Numbered from the stretch's first letter, positions 50,839 through 60,313 are shown. The stretch is DNA of 64,000 bases from JAJFFW01 sp965263375 (GCA_965263375.1 OZ253669.1:2728001-2792000); one strand, 5' to 3'. Made by a program: numbers and translations. Notes: generated by a model from the sequence alone, not told the origin.

Positions 50839-52638
50839 TTAAACGAGCTTACGCCCTTCCTCGCCAATTTCATCGCCAGTCACAGCGCCGCCAAGCAACA
50901 TTTCATCATGGGCCGCACCGGATGGGATCATCGGGAAGACGTTTTCTTCCTTGGTAACACGGCAGTCAAACAAGACCGGCTTGTCGCTTTCGATCATTTC
51001 AATGATTTTATCATCCAACTCACCCGGCGTTTCAGCGCGAAGGCCAAGCCCGCCATAAGCTTCCCCCAATTTTACGAAATCAGGCAAAGAGGCTGAGTAA
51101 GAATGTGAATAACGGCCATCATGCAGCAATTCTTGCCACTGACGCACCATGCCAAGGTACTCGTTGTTCAGAATAAAGATTTTGATCGGCAAGCGATGCT
51201 GAACCGCCGCTGACATTTCTTGAATTGTCATTTGAACCGATGCATCGCCCGCAATATCAATCACGAGCGCATCGGGGAACGCCGCTTGCACACCAAGCGC
51301 CGCCGGCAAACCATAACCCATGGTGCCAAGCCCGCCGGATGTCATCCAACGGTTTGGCTCATCAAAATGAAAATGCTGGGCCGCCCACATCTGATGTTGC
51401 CCAACTTCTGTCGTGACATAGACGTCTTTGTCCTTCGTTAACTCATAAAGACGTTCAATCGCATATTGCGGCTTAATAGCTTTGTCTGATTTCTGATAAG
51501 TGAAAGACTTTTTAGCCCGCCATTTTGTAATCTCAGCGCGCCAATCATCCAAGCGCGCGTCATCTAGGGGCGCCTTTTGCGCCGCCGCGTTCCACTCTTC
51601 CAACATGGCGGCCATAACCGCGCCAACATCGCCGACGATGCCAAGGTCAACCATGACATTTTTATTGATGGATGAGACATCGATATCAACGTGAATTTTT
51701 TTAGACGCTGGTGAAAAGGCGTCTAAGCGCCCTGTCACGCGGTCATCAAACCGCGCGCCCAAACAAACCATCAAGTCGCAATCATGCATGGCTTTATTCG
51801 CTTCATAGCTGCCATGCATGCCGAGCATACCAAGCCATTGCCCATCAGAGGCCGGAAAAGCACCGAGCCCCATCAATGTTGAAGTCACGGGAAAGCCGGT
51901 CGCCTTGGCAAGCGCGCGTAATGTTTGGCTTGCCTGCGGTCCTGCATTAATAATACCGCCGCCGGTATATAAAATGGGTCGGCGCGCTGCGCGCATCATC
52001 GCAACAGCTTGCGCAACATCATGCTTGCCAGGCTCCGGCGTCGTTAGATAAGTGCGTTTACGCGCCGCATTACGCGTAACATAAGCCGCCTTTTCAAACT
52101 GAACGTCTTTTGGAATATCAATAACAACGGGCCCTGGCCGTCCGCTTGTCGCAACATGAAAAGCCTCATGAACAATCCCCGGCAATTGTTCCGCAGACAT
52201 GGCAAGATAATTATGCTTTGTACACGAACGGGTAATGCCGACCGTATCACATTCCTGGAACGCATCGGTGCCAATCAAGGGCCTTGCAACCTGGCCTGTG
52301 ATGCAAACGATTGGAATAGAATCAAGCAACGCATCCGTTAGTCCGGTAACCGCATTGGTGGCCCCAGGACCGGAGGTGACAAGAACAACCCCCGGCTTAC
52401 CTGTGGCGCGCGCATAGCCTTCCGCCGCATGGGCGGCGCCCTGCTCGTGACGGACTAAGATATGCTGAATGCCTTCCCGCTCAAAGATCGCATCATAAAT
52501 AGGCAAGACGGCGCCGCCCGGATAACCGAACACCACTTCCACGCCTTGCTCTTGCAGAGCATCGAGCACAAGCTCAGCCCCAGCTTTTAAAGCACTGGCG
52601 GTTTTGGTTTTTTCGGTCTGTTGAACAGGCGCCGTCAT
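50839..52638 (-). CDS. ilvB: Acetolactate synthase large (catalytic) subunit
   Basis: ThDP- and FAD-dependent enzyme that makes 2-acetolactate (or acetohydroxybutyrate), 599 residues. The ThDP-activating Glu is in RHEQGAAHAAEGYARATGKPG; the N-terminal segment VVFGYPGGAVLPIYDAIF is typical; the C-terminal Mg-ThDP motif is VIDIAGDASVQMTIQEMSAAVQHRLPIKIFILNNEYLGMVRQWQEL. It lies between ilvC and ilvN in the branched-chain run. Confidence 0.97.
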   Translation of the reverse strand: MTAPVQQTEKTKTASALKAGAELVLDALQEQGVEVVFGYPGGAVLPIYDAIFEREGIQHILVRHEQGAAHAAEGYARATGKPGVVLVTSGPGATNAVTGLTDALLDSIPIVCITGQVARPLIGTDAFQECDTVGITRSCTKHNYLAMSAEQLPGIVHEAFHVATSGRPGPVVIDIPKDVQFEKAAYVTRNAARKRTYLTTPEPGKHDVAQAVAMMRAARRPILYTGGGIINAGPQASQTLRALAKATGFPVTSTLMGLGAFPASDGQWLGMLGMHGSYEANKAMHDCDLMVCLGARFDDRVTGRLDAFSPASKKIHVDIDVSSINKNVMVDLGIVGDVGAVMAAMLEEWNAAAQKAPLDDARLDDWRAEITKWRAKKSFTYQKSDKAIKPQYAIERLYELTKDKDVYVTTEVGQHQMWAAQHFHFDEPNRWMTSGGLGTMGYGLPAALGVQAAFPDALVIDIAGDASVQMTIQEMSAAVQHRLPIKIFILNNEYLGMVRQWQELLHDGRYSHSYSASLPDFVKLGEAYGGLGLRAETPGELDDKIIEMIESDKPVLFDCRVTKEENVFPMIPSGAAHDEMLLGGAVTGDEIGEEGRKLV

Positions 52639-52683
52639 GGATTTATTCCCTATTATGATTGACCTTTACTGGTCAGGTTTTGC

Positions 52684-53694
52684 TTAGTCGTCTTTCGTGT
52701 TGGCTCCAGGCTGCAACCACGTCATACGTGAACGTAGCTCTTTGCCTGTTTTCTCAATCGGATGCTCGAGATCTTTATCAAGCAATTGCTGATAACGGAC
52801 TTTTCCAGCTTTATTTTCTAAGATCCATTCATGAGCGAATTTGCCATCTTGAATATCTTTTAGGACTTCGCGCATGCGTTCTTTTGTTTCTTCGTTGATT
52901 ACGCGCGGACCAGACACCAAGTCGCCCCACTTCGCAGTCTCAGAAATAAAGTCGTGCATTTTCGAAATGCCGCCCTCGTAGAACAGATCAACAATAAGCT
53001 TCAGCTCATGCAGACACTCATAATATGCAATTTCTGGCGCATAGCCTGCTTCTGTTAATGTTTCAAAACCAGCAATCACCAATTCAGAAGCGCCGCCGCA
53101 AAGAACAGCTTGCTCGCCAAATAGATCGGTTTCAGTTTCTTCACGGAATGTTGTTTCCAACGCACCAGCTGTCGTGCCGCCAATCAGGTTCGCATAAGAC
53201 AACGCACGTTCTTTCGCATTGCCTGACGCATCCTGATGAATAGCGATAAGACACGGAACACCGCGGCCACGCTCATATTCGCGGCGAACAAGATCACCTG
53301 GCCCCTTTGGCGCAACCATGATTACATCAACAAAAGCTGGCGGCTTAACGCGGCCGTAAAGCACCGTAAAGCCGTGTGCGAAAGAAATGGCGTCGCCTTC
53401 TTTCAAACCAGGCTCAATGTCGTTTTTGAAGATTTCTTCGTGGCTCATATCCGGGGTTAAGATCGCAATGATATTTGCCGCTTCCGCTGCTTCCCGCACG
53501 GTTGCTGTGGCTAAACCATCTTCTTGGGCTTGCTTTTCACCCTTACCGCCAGGACGAACGCCAACAACAACATCGCAACCTGAATTTTTCAAGTTCAACG
53601 CATGGGCGCGACCTTGGCTGCCATAACCGATAATAGCGACTTTACTCTGTTTAAACGCCGCCGGATTGACGTCATTGTCTGTATAAACCTGCAT
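52684..53694 (-). CDS. ilvC: Ketol-acid reductoisomerase (class I)
   Basis: Converts acetolactate to dihydroxyisovalerate with NADPH and Mg2+, 336 residues, short (class I) form. The dinucleotide motif is VAIIGYGSQGRAHALNLKNSG; a cofactor-specificity loop of VGVRPGGKGEKQA type follows; catalytic acidic residues are in LFGEQAVLCGG and ECLHELKLIVDLFYEGGISKM. It is 12 bases after ilvD. Confidence 0.97.
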   Translation of the reverse strand: MQVYTDNDVNPAAFKQSKVAIIGYGSQGRAHALNLKNSGCDVVVGVRPGGKGEKQAQEDGLATATVREAAEAANIIAILTPDMSHEEIFKNDIEPGLKEGDAISFAHGFTVLYGRVKPPAFVDVIMVAPKGPGDLVRREYERGRGVPCLIAIHQDASGNAKERALSYANLIGGTTAGALETTFREETETDLFGEQAVLCGGASELVIAGFETLTEAGYAPEIAYYECLHELKLIVDLFYEGGISKMHDFISETAKWGDLVSGPRVINEETKERMREVLKDIQDGKFAHEWILENKAGKVRYQQLLDKDLEHPIEKTGKELRSRMTWLQPGANTKDD

Positions 53695-53706
53695 CAGTTT
53701 TACCTC

Positions 53707-55383
53707 TTAGCTTTGGATCGGTTTACTTGTGACTGCGCCATACGCAGCCGATGAAACAAGGCGAGCAAACTTATCAAAGGCCCCGCCCATAGAATTTGCT
53801 GGCTTTGGCGTAAACGCCGCGCGCCGAGCGTCCCAATCGATATCCGCGTCAATGCGACGTTGTTCAATATCGATGGTAATTTCGTCTCCCTCCTGAATAA
53901 GGCCGATAGGCCCACCATTCGCCGCTTCCGGCGCAACATGACCAATAACAAACCCGTGGGAGGCGCCGGAGAAACGCCCGTCTGTCATCAACGCAACTTT
54001 ACCCGCCAGTCCTTGGCCGGCGACAGCCGCTGTCACCGCCAACATTTCACGCATGCCAGGCCCGCCCTTGGGCCCTTCATAACGGATGACAATGACGTCG
54101 CCTTCTTTAATCTCAAGGGCCATAACAGCTGCGAAGGCGTCTTCCTCACAGTCAAAAACCCTGGCGCGCCCTTTAAAGGATCCATCCGCATACCCAGCTG
54201 TTTTCAAAACTGCGCCCTCAGGGGCCAAATCACCATAAAGAACACGCAAGCCGCCAGTTTCTTTTACGGGTTCTGCAACGGTGCGAACAACTTGTTGGCC
54301 AGCACTCTCTTCAGCTTCATTCAATTCATCAAAAAGCGAGCGCCCGCTTGCCGTTGGCGCGTCTTGAAGCTTGCCCCCTTCCATAAGCCGCTTACCAAAC
54401 AAGCGCATGCCGCCAGCGGCGAACAAATCTTTCGCCAAAAAGCGCCCGCCAGGCTTTAAGTCGGTGATCACCGGCGTAGACCGTGACAGCTCGTCAAAAA
54501 GATCGATGGAAAAAGGCACGCCCGCTTCTGATGCAATCGCAGCAAGGTGTAAAACAGCGTTTGTTGAACCGCCGCTTGCGACCACCGCCGTCGCCGCATT
54601 GCGCAACGAGGCTTCCGTAATGAACTGGCGCGCATTGGCTTTAGTTTTTGCAAGCTCCGCAACCAATCGCCCGCACCGTTCGCCTTCTGCAAGCTTTGCA
54701 TCGTCAACAGCAGGGGGGTCGCCTGCGCCCATTGGCGCCAATCCCAAAAAGGCGAGCGCCATCGCCATCGTGTTCGCCGTAAACTGACCACCACAAGCGC
54801 CAGCGCCAGGACAAGCCGTGCGCTCAATCTCATTTAGCTCAGCGTCATTAATGTCACCGCGTGCATGGGAGCCAACCGCCTCAAAAACATCTTGGATCGA
54901 AAGATCTTTCCCCTGACAATTACCAGGCATGATCGTGCCGCCATAAAAGATCGCCCCTGGAATATCCATCCGCGCAAGGGCCATCGCCGCAGCAGGCAAT
55001 GTCTTATCACACCCAACAAGGATAATCGCAGCATCGAGGGAGTGGCCCCGCACAGCAAGCTCAATTGAATCGGCGATCACCTCACGGGAGATAAGAGAGG
55101 CGCGCATGCCCTCGCCGCCCATCGTAATACCGTCGGAAACAACAATTGTATTAAAGTCAATCGGCGTCGCCCCGCCCGCACGAACACCTTGGCGAACCGG
55201 CTCGGCCAAATCAGCCAAGTGCATGTTGCAAGGCGTCACTGTCGACCACGTGTTCACGACAGCAATCATCGGTTGGGCGAAGTCTTTGTCGTCATACCCA
55301 ACGGCCCGCAACATCGCGCGCGCTGGCGCTTTTGCTGGCCCTTTGGTGATCGCATCGGAGCGTTTTGTCTGATCAGCCGTCAT
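53707..55383 (-). CDS. ilvD: Dihydroxy-acid dehydratase
   Basis: Iron-sulfur dehydratase giving 2-oxoisovalerate and 2-oxo-3-methylvalerate, 558 residues. Cluster cysteines are in VGCDKTLPAAAMALARMD and TACPGAGACGGQFTANTMAMA; the C-terminal conserved ALMTDGRFSGASHGFVIGHVAPEA is complete. It is the first structural gene of the ilv-leu run and is preceded by an attenuator with a Leu/Val/Ile leader peptide. Confidence 0.96.
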   Translation of the reverse strand: MTADQTKRSDAITKGPAKAPARAMLRAVGYDDKDFAQPMIAVVNTWSTVTPCNMHLADLAEPVRQGVRAGGATPIDFNTIVVSDGITMGGEGMRASLISREVIADSIELAVRGHSLDAAIILVGCDKTLPAAAMALARMDIPGAIFYGGTIMPGNCQGKDLSIQDVFEAVGSHARGDINDAELNEIERTACPGAGACGGQFTANTMAMALAFLGLAPMGAGDPPAVDDAKLAEGERCGRLVAELAKTKANARQFITEASLRNAATAVVASGGSTNAVLHLAAIASEAGVPFSIDLFDELSRSTPVITDLKPGGRFLAKDLFAAGGMRLFGKRLMEGGKLQDAPTASGRSLFDELNEAEESAGQQVVRTVAEPVKETGGLRVLYGDLAPEGAVLKTAGYADGSFKGRARVFDCEEDAFAAVMALEIKEGDVIVIRYEGPKGGPGMREMLAVTAAVAGQGLAGKVALMTDGRFSGASHGFVIGHVAPEAANGGPIGLIQEGDEITIDIEQRRIDADIDWDARRAAFTPKPANSMGGAFDKFARLVSSAAYGAVTSKPIQS

Positions 55384-55463
55384 GAAAAAATCCTAATAAA
55401 TCTCGTTTGCTTCGCTTTGCTCAGTTAATCTGTTGTTGAGAGGGCCCACTGATATAGATCACG

Positions 55464-55506
55464 CAGAAAAAAGAAAAGCCCGCTATCCGGTGTTTCGGGA
55501 GCGGGC
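55464..55506 (-). terminator. Attenuator terminator upstream of ilvD
   Basis: On the minus strand GCCCGCT (55506-55500) pairs with AGCGGGC (55484-55478), with further CCG/CGG pairing inside, and is followed by TTTTCTTTTTT. It ends 80 bases before the ilvD ATG and 40 bases after the leader stop. An alternative pairing, GGGCGG at 55559-55554 with CCGCCC at 55508-55503, would take bases from the left arm and serve as antiterminator. Confidence 0.85.
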
Positions 55507-55545
55507 GGTTGGTATCAGCGATCTATTTGAAATTTTAGGTAGCCG

Positions 55546-55647
55546 CTAACCCTCCGCCCTGTTCACAAGGAGAAGAAGCACATCCACCACGAGCACGCTA
55601 ATCAAGCGTTTCTCTATATTTTGGTTATTCTGCGTCATCGCCATCAT
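55546..55647 (-). CDS. Branched-chain leader peptide of the ilv-leu operon
   Basis: A 33-codon ORF too short for routine calling. Residues 15-28 read LISVLVVDVLLLLV: six Leu, five Val and one Ile among 14. The TAG stop lies 40 bases upstream of the terminator stem. Position, composition and the competing RNA structures are those of a transcription attenuator leader, comparable to E. coli ilvL. The start may be any of three nearby in-frame ATGs (55647, 55644, 55638); none has a strong ribosome binding site. Starvation for leucine or valine would stall the ribosome at this run and allow read-through into ilvD. Confidence 0.85.
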   Translation of the reverse strand: MMAMTQNNQNIEKRLISVLVVDVLLLLVNRAEG

Positions 55648-55693
55648 CACTAAAATAGGAACTCAAAATTCGGATCTATTCCGTTGGGATGCG

Positions 55694-55722
55694 GTTTTAA
55701 CGGCGTAAACCTTAAAATTCAA
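55694..55722 (-). promoter_or_regulatory. Candidate ilv-leu promoter
   Basis: On the minus strand TTGAAT (55722-55717), a 17-base spacer and TAAAAC (55699-55694); each hexamer matches four of six consensus bases. The predicted start near 55686 would give a leader RNA of about 40 bases before the leader ORF. Confidence 0.5.
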
Positions 55723-55820
55723 GCAAAAAAGCCGGGCCGGTTGGCCGCAGCCATCACACATTAATGAAAGGGGCGAGATTTGGGGAACGGGTCTTTATAA
55801 AACAACCCAATTGCGTTCCC

Positions 55821-56999
55821 TCATCCAGCCTTTAATGGGCAAATGGCGGTATCAGCCTCAATCCGCAATACTTCAGCAAAAGCAAGGAATACATGATAAA
55901 ACGTCGACGCTGGCATTGTTTTCGCCGTTGGCTTGCCGTCAATATCAAACGCATCAATCCACCCACCACGCGGAATTTCGATACCGGCGCCGGAAGACAA
56001 ATAGTGGTCCAGTAAGACCCGGCTAGTAGCTGTAACGACCGGCGCGGGGTCAATATCATCAAGCTCATATAGCGCGACCGCAGCTTTTAACCGCTCCGTG
56101 TTTGGCCATGTGCGGGAGCCGCCGTCTAATATCGCGCCATCATCACGCACAGCGTTCATCACCGCGCCTGTTTTGGGGTTCATCCCATGCTTTTCAGAGA
56201 ACCGAACAAGCGTGCGGATTTCGTTCATCGTATCAATGCCGAGCACGCTTAAACAATTTTGCAGGATCCACGCCCATTCTAGTTGATGCCCTGGCTCCGC
56301 GATCCGGCCCTTGTCGCCATCAAGGATAGACAAATCATCCTTGAAATATTCAGCCAGGGAGCCGGTTTGACGATTAAAAAAAGCCGTTCGAAACAGGCCC
56401 GCAATTTCATGGGCCCGATCACGAAACCGCACGTCGCCCGTCGCATCATAGGCCGCCAAAGTCGCCTCCAACAAATGCATATGCGGGTTTTGCAATCGTG
56501 GCCCTTGCATGGGCTTTTCATGCATAAATCCAGCGCTGCTTGGGTGACGCAAATGCGCCTCGATCCAATCAAGGGTTTTATTTGCCCAACTGCGATAACT
56601 TTGCTCGCCAGTCGCGCGGTAACCCCACGCAAACCCAAATAGCGCAAAAGCGTGATCATATAGATCGGGGGTTGGGTCCAGAACTGTACCGTCCCGATTT
56701 AAGCGCCGCGCAAAACCGCCGCCCTCGCCCTGCCACGCTTTTTCAGCAAGATATTCAGCCCCGCGCGCGATAAGCTCTGCCCCGTCAGCCCAGCCGAGCA
56801 TTTTGGCATGGGCGAAAACATACATTTGGCGACAGGTTACGCGCGTACGCTTATAGTCAAGCGCCGCATCCGCCCCGGAAAAGGCCAACTCTTCAATAAA
56901 GCCGCCATGCGCATGATCGACCCCATTTTGCGCCCAAAAAGGGAGCGCATCTTCAAACATCCAATTTCGAATTTCTTGGCCAATCGTATCTAACGGCAT
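55821..56999 (-). CDS. AGE-family epimerase/isomerase
   Basis: A 392-residue (alpha/alpha)6-barrel protein of the N-acylglucosamine 2-epimerase / mannose isomerase superfamily. Typical text: KRTRVTCRQMYVFAHA, DLYDHAFALFGFAWGYRATG, NPHMHLLEATLAAYDATGD and PGHQLEWAWIL, with catalytic His residues in the last two. Likely reactions are mannose/fructose (or their 6-phosphate) isomerisation, but the substrate cannot be fixed. The ATG at 56999 has GGGGAAG upstream and gives the usual family N-terminus; longer starts at 57038 or 57059 are possible. It is upstream of and co-directional with the ilv leader. Confidence 0.87.
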   Translation of the reverse strand: MPLDTIGQEIRNWMFEDALPFWAQNGVDHAHGGFIEELAFSGADAALDYKRTRVTCRQMYVFAHAKMLGWADGAELIARGAEYLAEKAWQGEGGGFARRLNRDGTVLDPTPDLYDHAFALFGFAWGYRATGEQSYRSWANKTLDWIEAHLRHPSSAGFMHEKPMQGPRLQNPHMHLLEATLAAYDATGDVRFRDRAHEIAGLFRTAFFNRQTGSLAEYFKDDLSILDGDKGRIAEPGHQLEWAWILQNCLSVLGIDTMNEIRTLVRFSEKHGMNPKTGAVMNAVRDDGAILDGGSRTWPNTERLKAAVALYELDDIDPAPVVTATSRVLLDHYLSSGAGIEIPRGGWIDAFDIDGKPTAKTMPASTFYHVFLAFAEVLRIEADTAICPLKAG

Positions 57000-57238
57000 G
57001 TTAGCTTCCCCGTGCGCAAGACACCCGACATTGAACATAGCATACTCCCGTCCACACATTAGACCTCAACGCGCTTTAAGGGCGCGGCTTATTGCGACAT
57101 GCGACTTTGGCGCCATCGTGAAAGCGCAAAAATGAGACATTCCTGGCCGCCACAAAATCGCCTTGCAACGACCATTTGGGAGGCGATAAAAATATATTAA
57201 GCTTGCCTAAGTGATTTTACTTGAAAGGAAGCGCCATT

Positions 57239-57700
57239 ATGGGACACCGCCCAATAAACCTCAGCACGTTATCACACGCGGCAGTATTAACAGGGGCGAT
57301 AATTGGCGCGGCCAGTTGCGCGAATGGAACGCAGCCAACTGCTGAACCCGTGAGCCAGAAACCCGCCGCCATTTGTCCTTATGACGTGACCGAAGCCGCC
57401 GCCTGGATCAATCGAATGCCTAGCATATCTGAGAGAACAAAATTCCACGTGGTTCTACGCCTTTTAGGCGAACCTGGCGCGGCCTGTCCTGACCTTAAAC
57501 CCATAGACAACGCCAAAGGCGCAAACGCAGGCGAGATTATATTAAATCTTGAGGCGGATGAACAATGCCCCGCCGCCGCCGGGGCGCCGTTTGAAGCCCG
57601 CTATAGCGAGCCCGTGATCGCAGACGGCCCAAAGTCGATCACTGTGATTTGCGGCGGTTCTGAAGTCGCGAAGATCGAAGAAGTTGAGTCGGTCTACTAA
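57239..57700 (+). CDS. Putative lipoprotein, unknown function
   Basis: A 153-residue exported protein. Its signal peptide ends with a likely lipobox (GAASC) near residue 27. The mature part has four further Cys, in ICPYDV, AACPDL, EQCPAA and VICGGS, suggesting two periplasmic disulfides. The ATG follows AAAGGAAG. I do not recognise a family. The 239 bases upstream, towards the divergent AGE gene, should hold its promoter. Confidence 0.7.
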   Translation: MGHRPINLSTLSHAAVLTGAIIGAASCANGTQPTAEPVSQKPAAICPYDVTEAAAWINRMPSISERTKFHVVLRLLGEPGAACPDLKPIDNAKGANAGEIILNLEADEQCPAAAGAPFEARYSEPVIADGPKSITVICGGSEVAKIEEVESVY

Positions 57701-57724
57701 TCGCGCTCCTTAATCCCACGCGTA

Positions 57725-58324
57725 TTAAGCGGTTGAAAGGTGGCCTAGCCTCTCAATGTCTTGCGCCTCATCAATATCATAAAGACGTTCCAGATACGCG
57801 ATGCGAAAATCCGTAGGCAAGCTTTGAAGGGTATCGGTTAAAGCTGCCTCGCTTGACCAACGCACACCCTGGAATAAATTCGGCGCGCCCCGTCGCCGTG
57901 CAAGGCCCATCAACCAAAAGCCCCCATCTTCCGCCGGCCCAAACACGGCATCGGCACCCTTAAGTTTTTCAAAAGCTTGGTGAATATGCGCCGCACGCAG
58001 CCCTGGGGCGTCCGCGCCAATAATGACCACGGGCCCAGCCCGCGCTGCGGCAAAAACATGGGCCATCCGCTTACCTAAGTCGCCTTTAACTTGCGGCGTT
58101 CGCCAAAGCCCCCGCGCACAAAACCCCAGACGAAAAAGCGCTGTTGGCGGATCAATCGCCAAGATTGTTCGCCATGGCCCCTGCCTTGCCCGAACAATTG
58201 TGCGCCCCGCCATAATGCGAGCAAGCACTGCAGCGCGAGCGAAACCGACAGAACGGCCAAGGCGCGTCTTTACCCTTCCTGCGACAGGCTCTTTTATAAA
58301 GATGACTAAAGAACCCTGGCTCAT
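57725..58324 (-). CDS. DUF2064 (TIGR04282-type) glycosyltransferase-like protein
   Basis: A 199-residue GT-A-fold protein with the family text VIFIKEPVAGRVKTRLGR at the N-terminus, VVIIGADAPGLRAAHIHQAF with a DxD-like acid, and GPAEDGGFWLMGL. It overlaps the TIGR04283-type GT2 gene by 4 bases. This pair is known from many bacteria and has been linked by annotation to nucleotide-sugar or arsenosugar-type pathways. No arsenic genes are seen here, so the product is open. Confidence 0.88.
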   Translation of the reverse strand: MSQGSLVIFIKEPVAGRVKTRLGRSVGFARAAVLARIMAGRTIVRARQGPWRTILAIDPPTALFRLGFCARGLWRTPQVKGDLGKRMAHVFAAARAGPVVIIGADAPGLRAAHIHQAFEKLKGADAVFGPAEDGGFWLMGLARRRGAPNLFQGVRWSSEAALTDTLQSLPTDFRIAYLERLYDIDEAQDIERLGHLSTA

Positions 58325-59055
58325 CGACGATACTCCCGCGCTAATTTTGCAACCGATGCGCCGCGCTTATATCGCGCCAATCGCATCAGATTAGAAATCA
58401 CCTGGCGGGCGTAACCTTTTTTCTCGTACCGTTCTGGCGATGTCACAGCGCAAGTTTTAAAGACATGCAAAACACCGCGCCCTTTTTCTTTTATGGCGCG
58501 CTCAATAAAGTCGACATCCTCAAAAAGGGGCAGCAGCGCATAGCCGCCCAGGCGCTCATAAAATGAACGGGAAATCAGCATGCCCTGATCGCCATAGGGC
58601 AGTGAAAACAGCTTGGTGCGCGCCATCGCCCCTCTCGCAACTATAGATGCGCGCCAATCATCCGTATCAAAACGGAGTTTAAAAACGCCAAGTTTTTCAC
58701 TATCAATCCCTTCGCGCCCCATAAATTGGCGCGCTTCATCGATCCATGTGGGATCAAGCACCGTATCCCCATGGAGAAATAGCAAAAAGTCGCCGCGCGC
58801 TGCTTGCGCGCCCGCCCGTAATTGCGCGCCCCGGCCCATTGGCGCAGTAATGATCCGCGCCCCGGCGTCATCTGCGATAAGCCGGGTTCTATCGGCTGAA
58901 CCTGCATCGGCGACAATTGCTTCCTTTACCACCCCCTCTAAGGCGCCAGCCGCCAAAGCCTCAAGGCATGCAGCGAGCCGTCCTTCAGCATTAAGCGTTG
59001 GGATCACGATTGAGATCTTGGGATCTTTTGGAATGGTTTTGGAAGGTTGTTTCAT
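58321..59055 (-). CDS. TIGR04283-type family 2 glycosyltransferase
   Basis: A 244-residue GT2 enzyme without membrane helices. The nucleotide-binding start is ISIVIPTLNAEGRLAACLEAL, followed by AIVADAGSADRTRLIADDAGA and the metal-binding stretch FLLFLHGDTVLDPTW. LSRSFYERLGGY-type acceptor-loop text is present as ISRSFYERLGGYALLPLFEDVDF. It is the first gene of a two-gene unit with the DUF2064 gene. Confidence 0.9.
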   Translation of the reverse strand: MKQPSKTIPKDPKISIVIPTLNAEGRLAACLEALAAGALEGVVKEAIVADAGSADRTRLIADDAGARIITAPMGRGAQLRAGAQAARGDFLLFLHGDTVLDPTWIDEARQFMGREGIDSEKLGVFKLRFDTDDWRASIVARGAMARTKLFSLPYGDQGMLISRSFYERLGGYALLPLFEDVDFIERAIKEKGRGVLHVFKTCAVTSPERYEKKGYARQVISNLMRLARYKRGASVAKLAREYRR

Positions 59056-59182
59056 AGCCTATCGCATAGGGCGATCGGCCCTCTCGCTCAACCATTACCC
59101 CATTAACAACGCCATGAGATAAATTTGCGATATGGGAAAAAATGTTCTTGTTTTGTTCTAATTGTTGTTTTAGCGTCGGGTC

Positions 59183-60313
59183 ATGGCACGCGCTGCGCAT
59201 CTTCCCCACCGCCCTCACCGCCGCCAAGAGGGCCGTCCGCCCGAGAGGGAGAAGGGGCGCGGCGCGTGCTCCAATAGCTCCGGCCGATATGAGGTGGAAA
59301 AGCGAGAAACGATTGACGATGGTTGGGAGCCCGATGAAGAACTGCCGCCGCTTCGTACAGAGATCACGGTTGAAACCCCGCGTAAAATCATCACGGCGAA
59401 CAAGTCCCCCTATGTCGGGTTTGACAGCTCGATCAATCCTTATCGCGGCTGTGAACATGGTTGCATCTATTGTTTTGCAAGGCCCACGCACGCTTATATG
59501 GGCTTATCACCCGGGCTTGACTTTGAAACTCGGCTTTTCGCAAAACCATCCGGCCCCGATCTATTAGAAAAAGAACTGGCGTCGCCCAATTATCAACCCC
59601 GGGTTATCGCCATGGGCACGAATACGGACCCGTATCAACCGATTGAACGCACCTTTCGGATTATGCGCGGTATCTTGACGGTTTTTTCCCGCTTTCACCA
59701 CCCAGTAACGATCTTAACAAAATCGGCGCTGATCACCCGTGACCTTGATATTTTAGGGCCAATGGCGGAACGGGATTTAACCCGAGCCATGGTCTCCATC
59801 ACCACCGCGGACCGCGCGCTCGCCCGCTCGATGGAGCCTCGGGCCTCAGCCCCGCCAAAGCGTTTTGAAGCCATAAGAAGACTTGCTGAAACGGGCGTGC
59901 AAACTGGGATCATGACTGGCCCAATGATCCCTGGACTGAATGATGACGAGATGGAAACGATCTTAGAAAAGGCCGCTGCCCTTGGCGCCACATTCGCCGC
60001 CCACACTGTCATCCGCCTGCCCTTGGAAGTTTCCCCCCTGTTTCAAGAATGGTTGGAAGCTTATGCGCCCGATCGCGCCAACCGGATCATGCGCCATATT
60101 CGCGATAATAATGGCGGGCGCGATTACGACCCGCACTGGTCACGCGGCGGCGAAATAAAAGCGCCATACGCCAAACTCATTTCCCAGCGTTTTGGCGCGG
60201 CGGTGCGCCGTTATGGCCTTAACCAAGAGCGTCTTGCCCTGGATTTAACAAAGTTCCGCCGCCCCACAGACGGACCTTCCCAACTATCTCTCTTTGACGA
60301 ATCGGAAGAGTAA
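59183..60313 (+). CDS. PA0069-family radical SAM protein (SplB-like)
   Basis: A 376-residue radical SAM protein. The cluster motif CxxxCxxC is in YRGCEHGCIYCFARPTHAY (about residues 90-108). The usual family text DFETRLFAKP, VIAMGTNTDPYQPIE and VTILTKSALITRDLDIL follows, resembling the spore photoproduct lyase superfamily. The substrate is not established for this group. The ATG lacks a good ribosome binding site, and its first 25 codons are Arg/Pro-rich and unlike relatives. The true start may use a non-ATG codon. Confidence 0.88.
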   Translation: MARAAHLPHRPHRRQEGRPPEREKGRGACSNSSGRYEVEKRETIDDGWEPDEELPPLRTEITVETPRKIITANKSPYVGFDSSINPYRGCEHGCIYCFARPTHAYMGLSPGLDFETRLFAKPSGPDLLEKELASPNYQPRVIAMGTNTDPYQPIERTFRIMRGILTVFSRFHHPVTILTKSALITRDLDILGPMAERDLTRAMVSITTADRALARSMEPRASAPPKRFEAIRRLAETGVQTGIMTGPMIPGLNDDEMETILEKAAALGATFAAHTVIRLPLEVSPLFQEWLEAYAPDRANRIMRHIRDNNGGRDYDPHWSRGGEIKAPYAKLISQRFGAAVRRYGLNQERLALDLTKFRRPTDGPSQLSLFDESEE

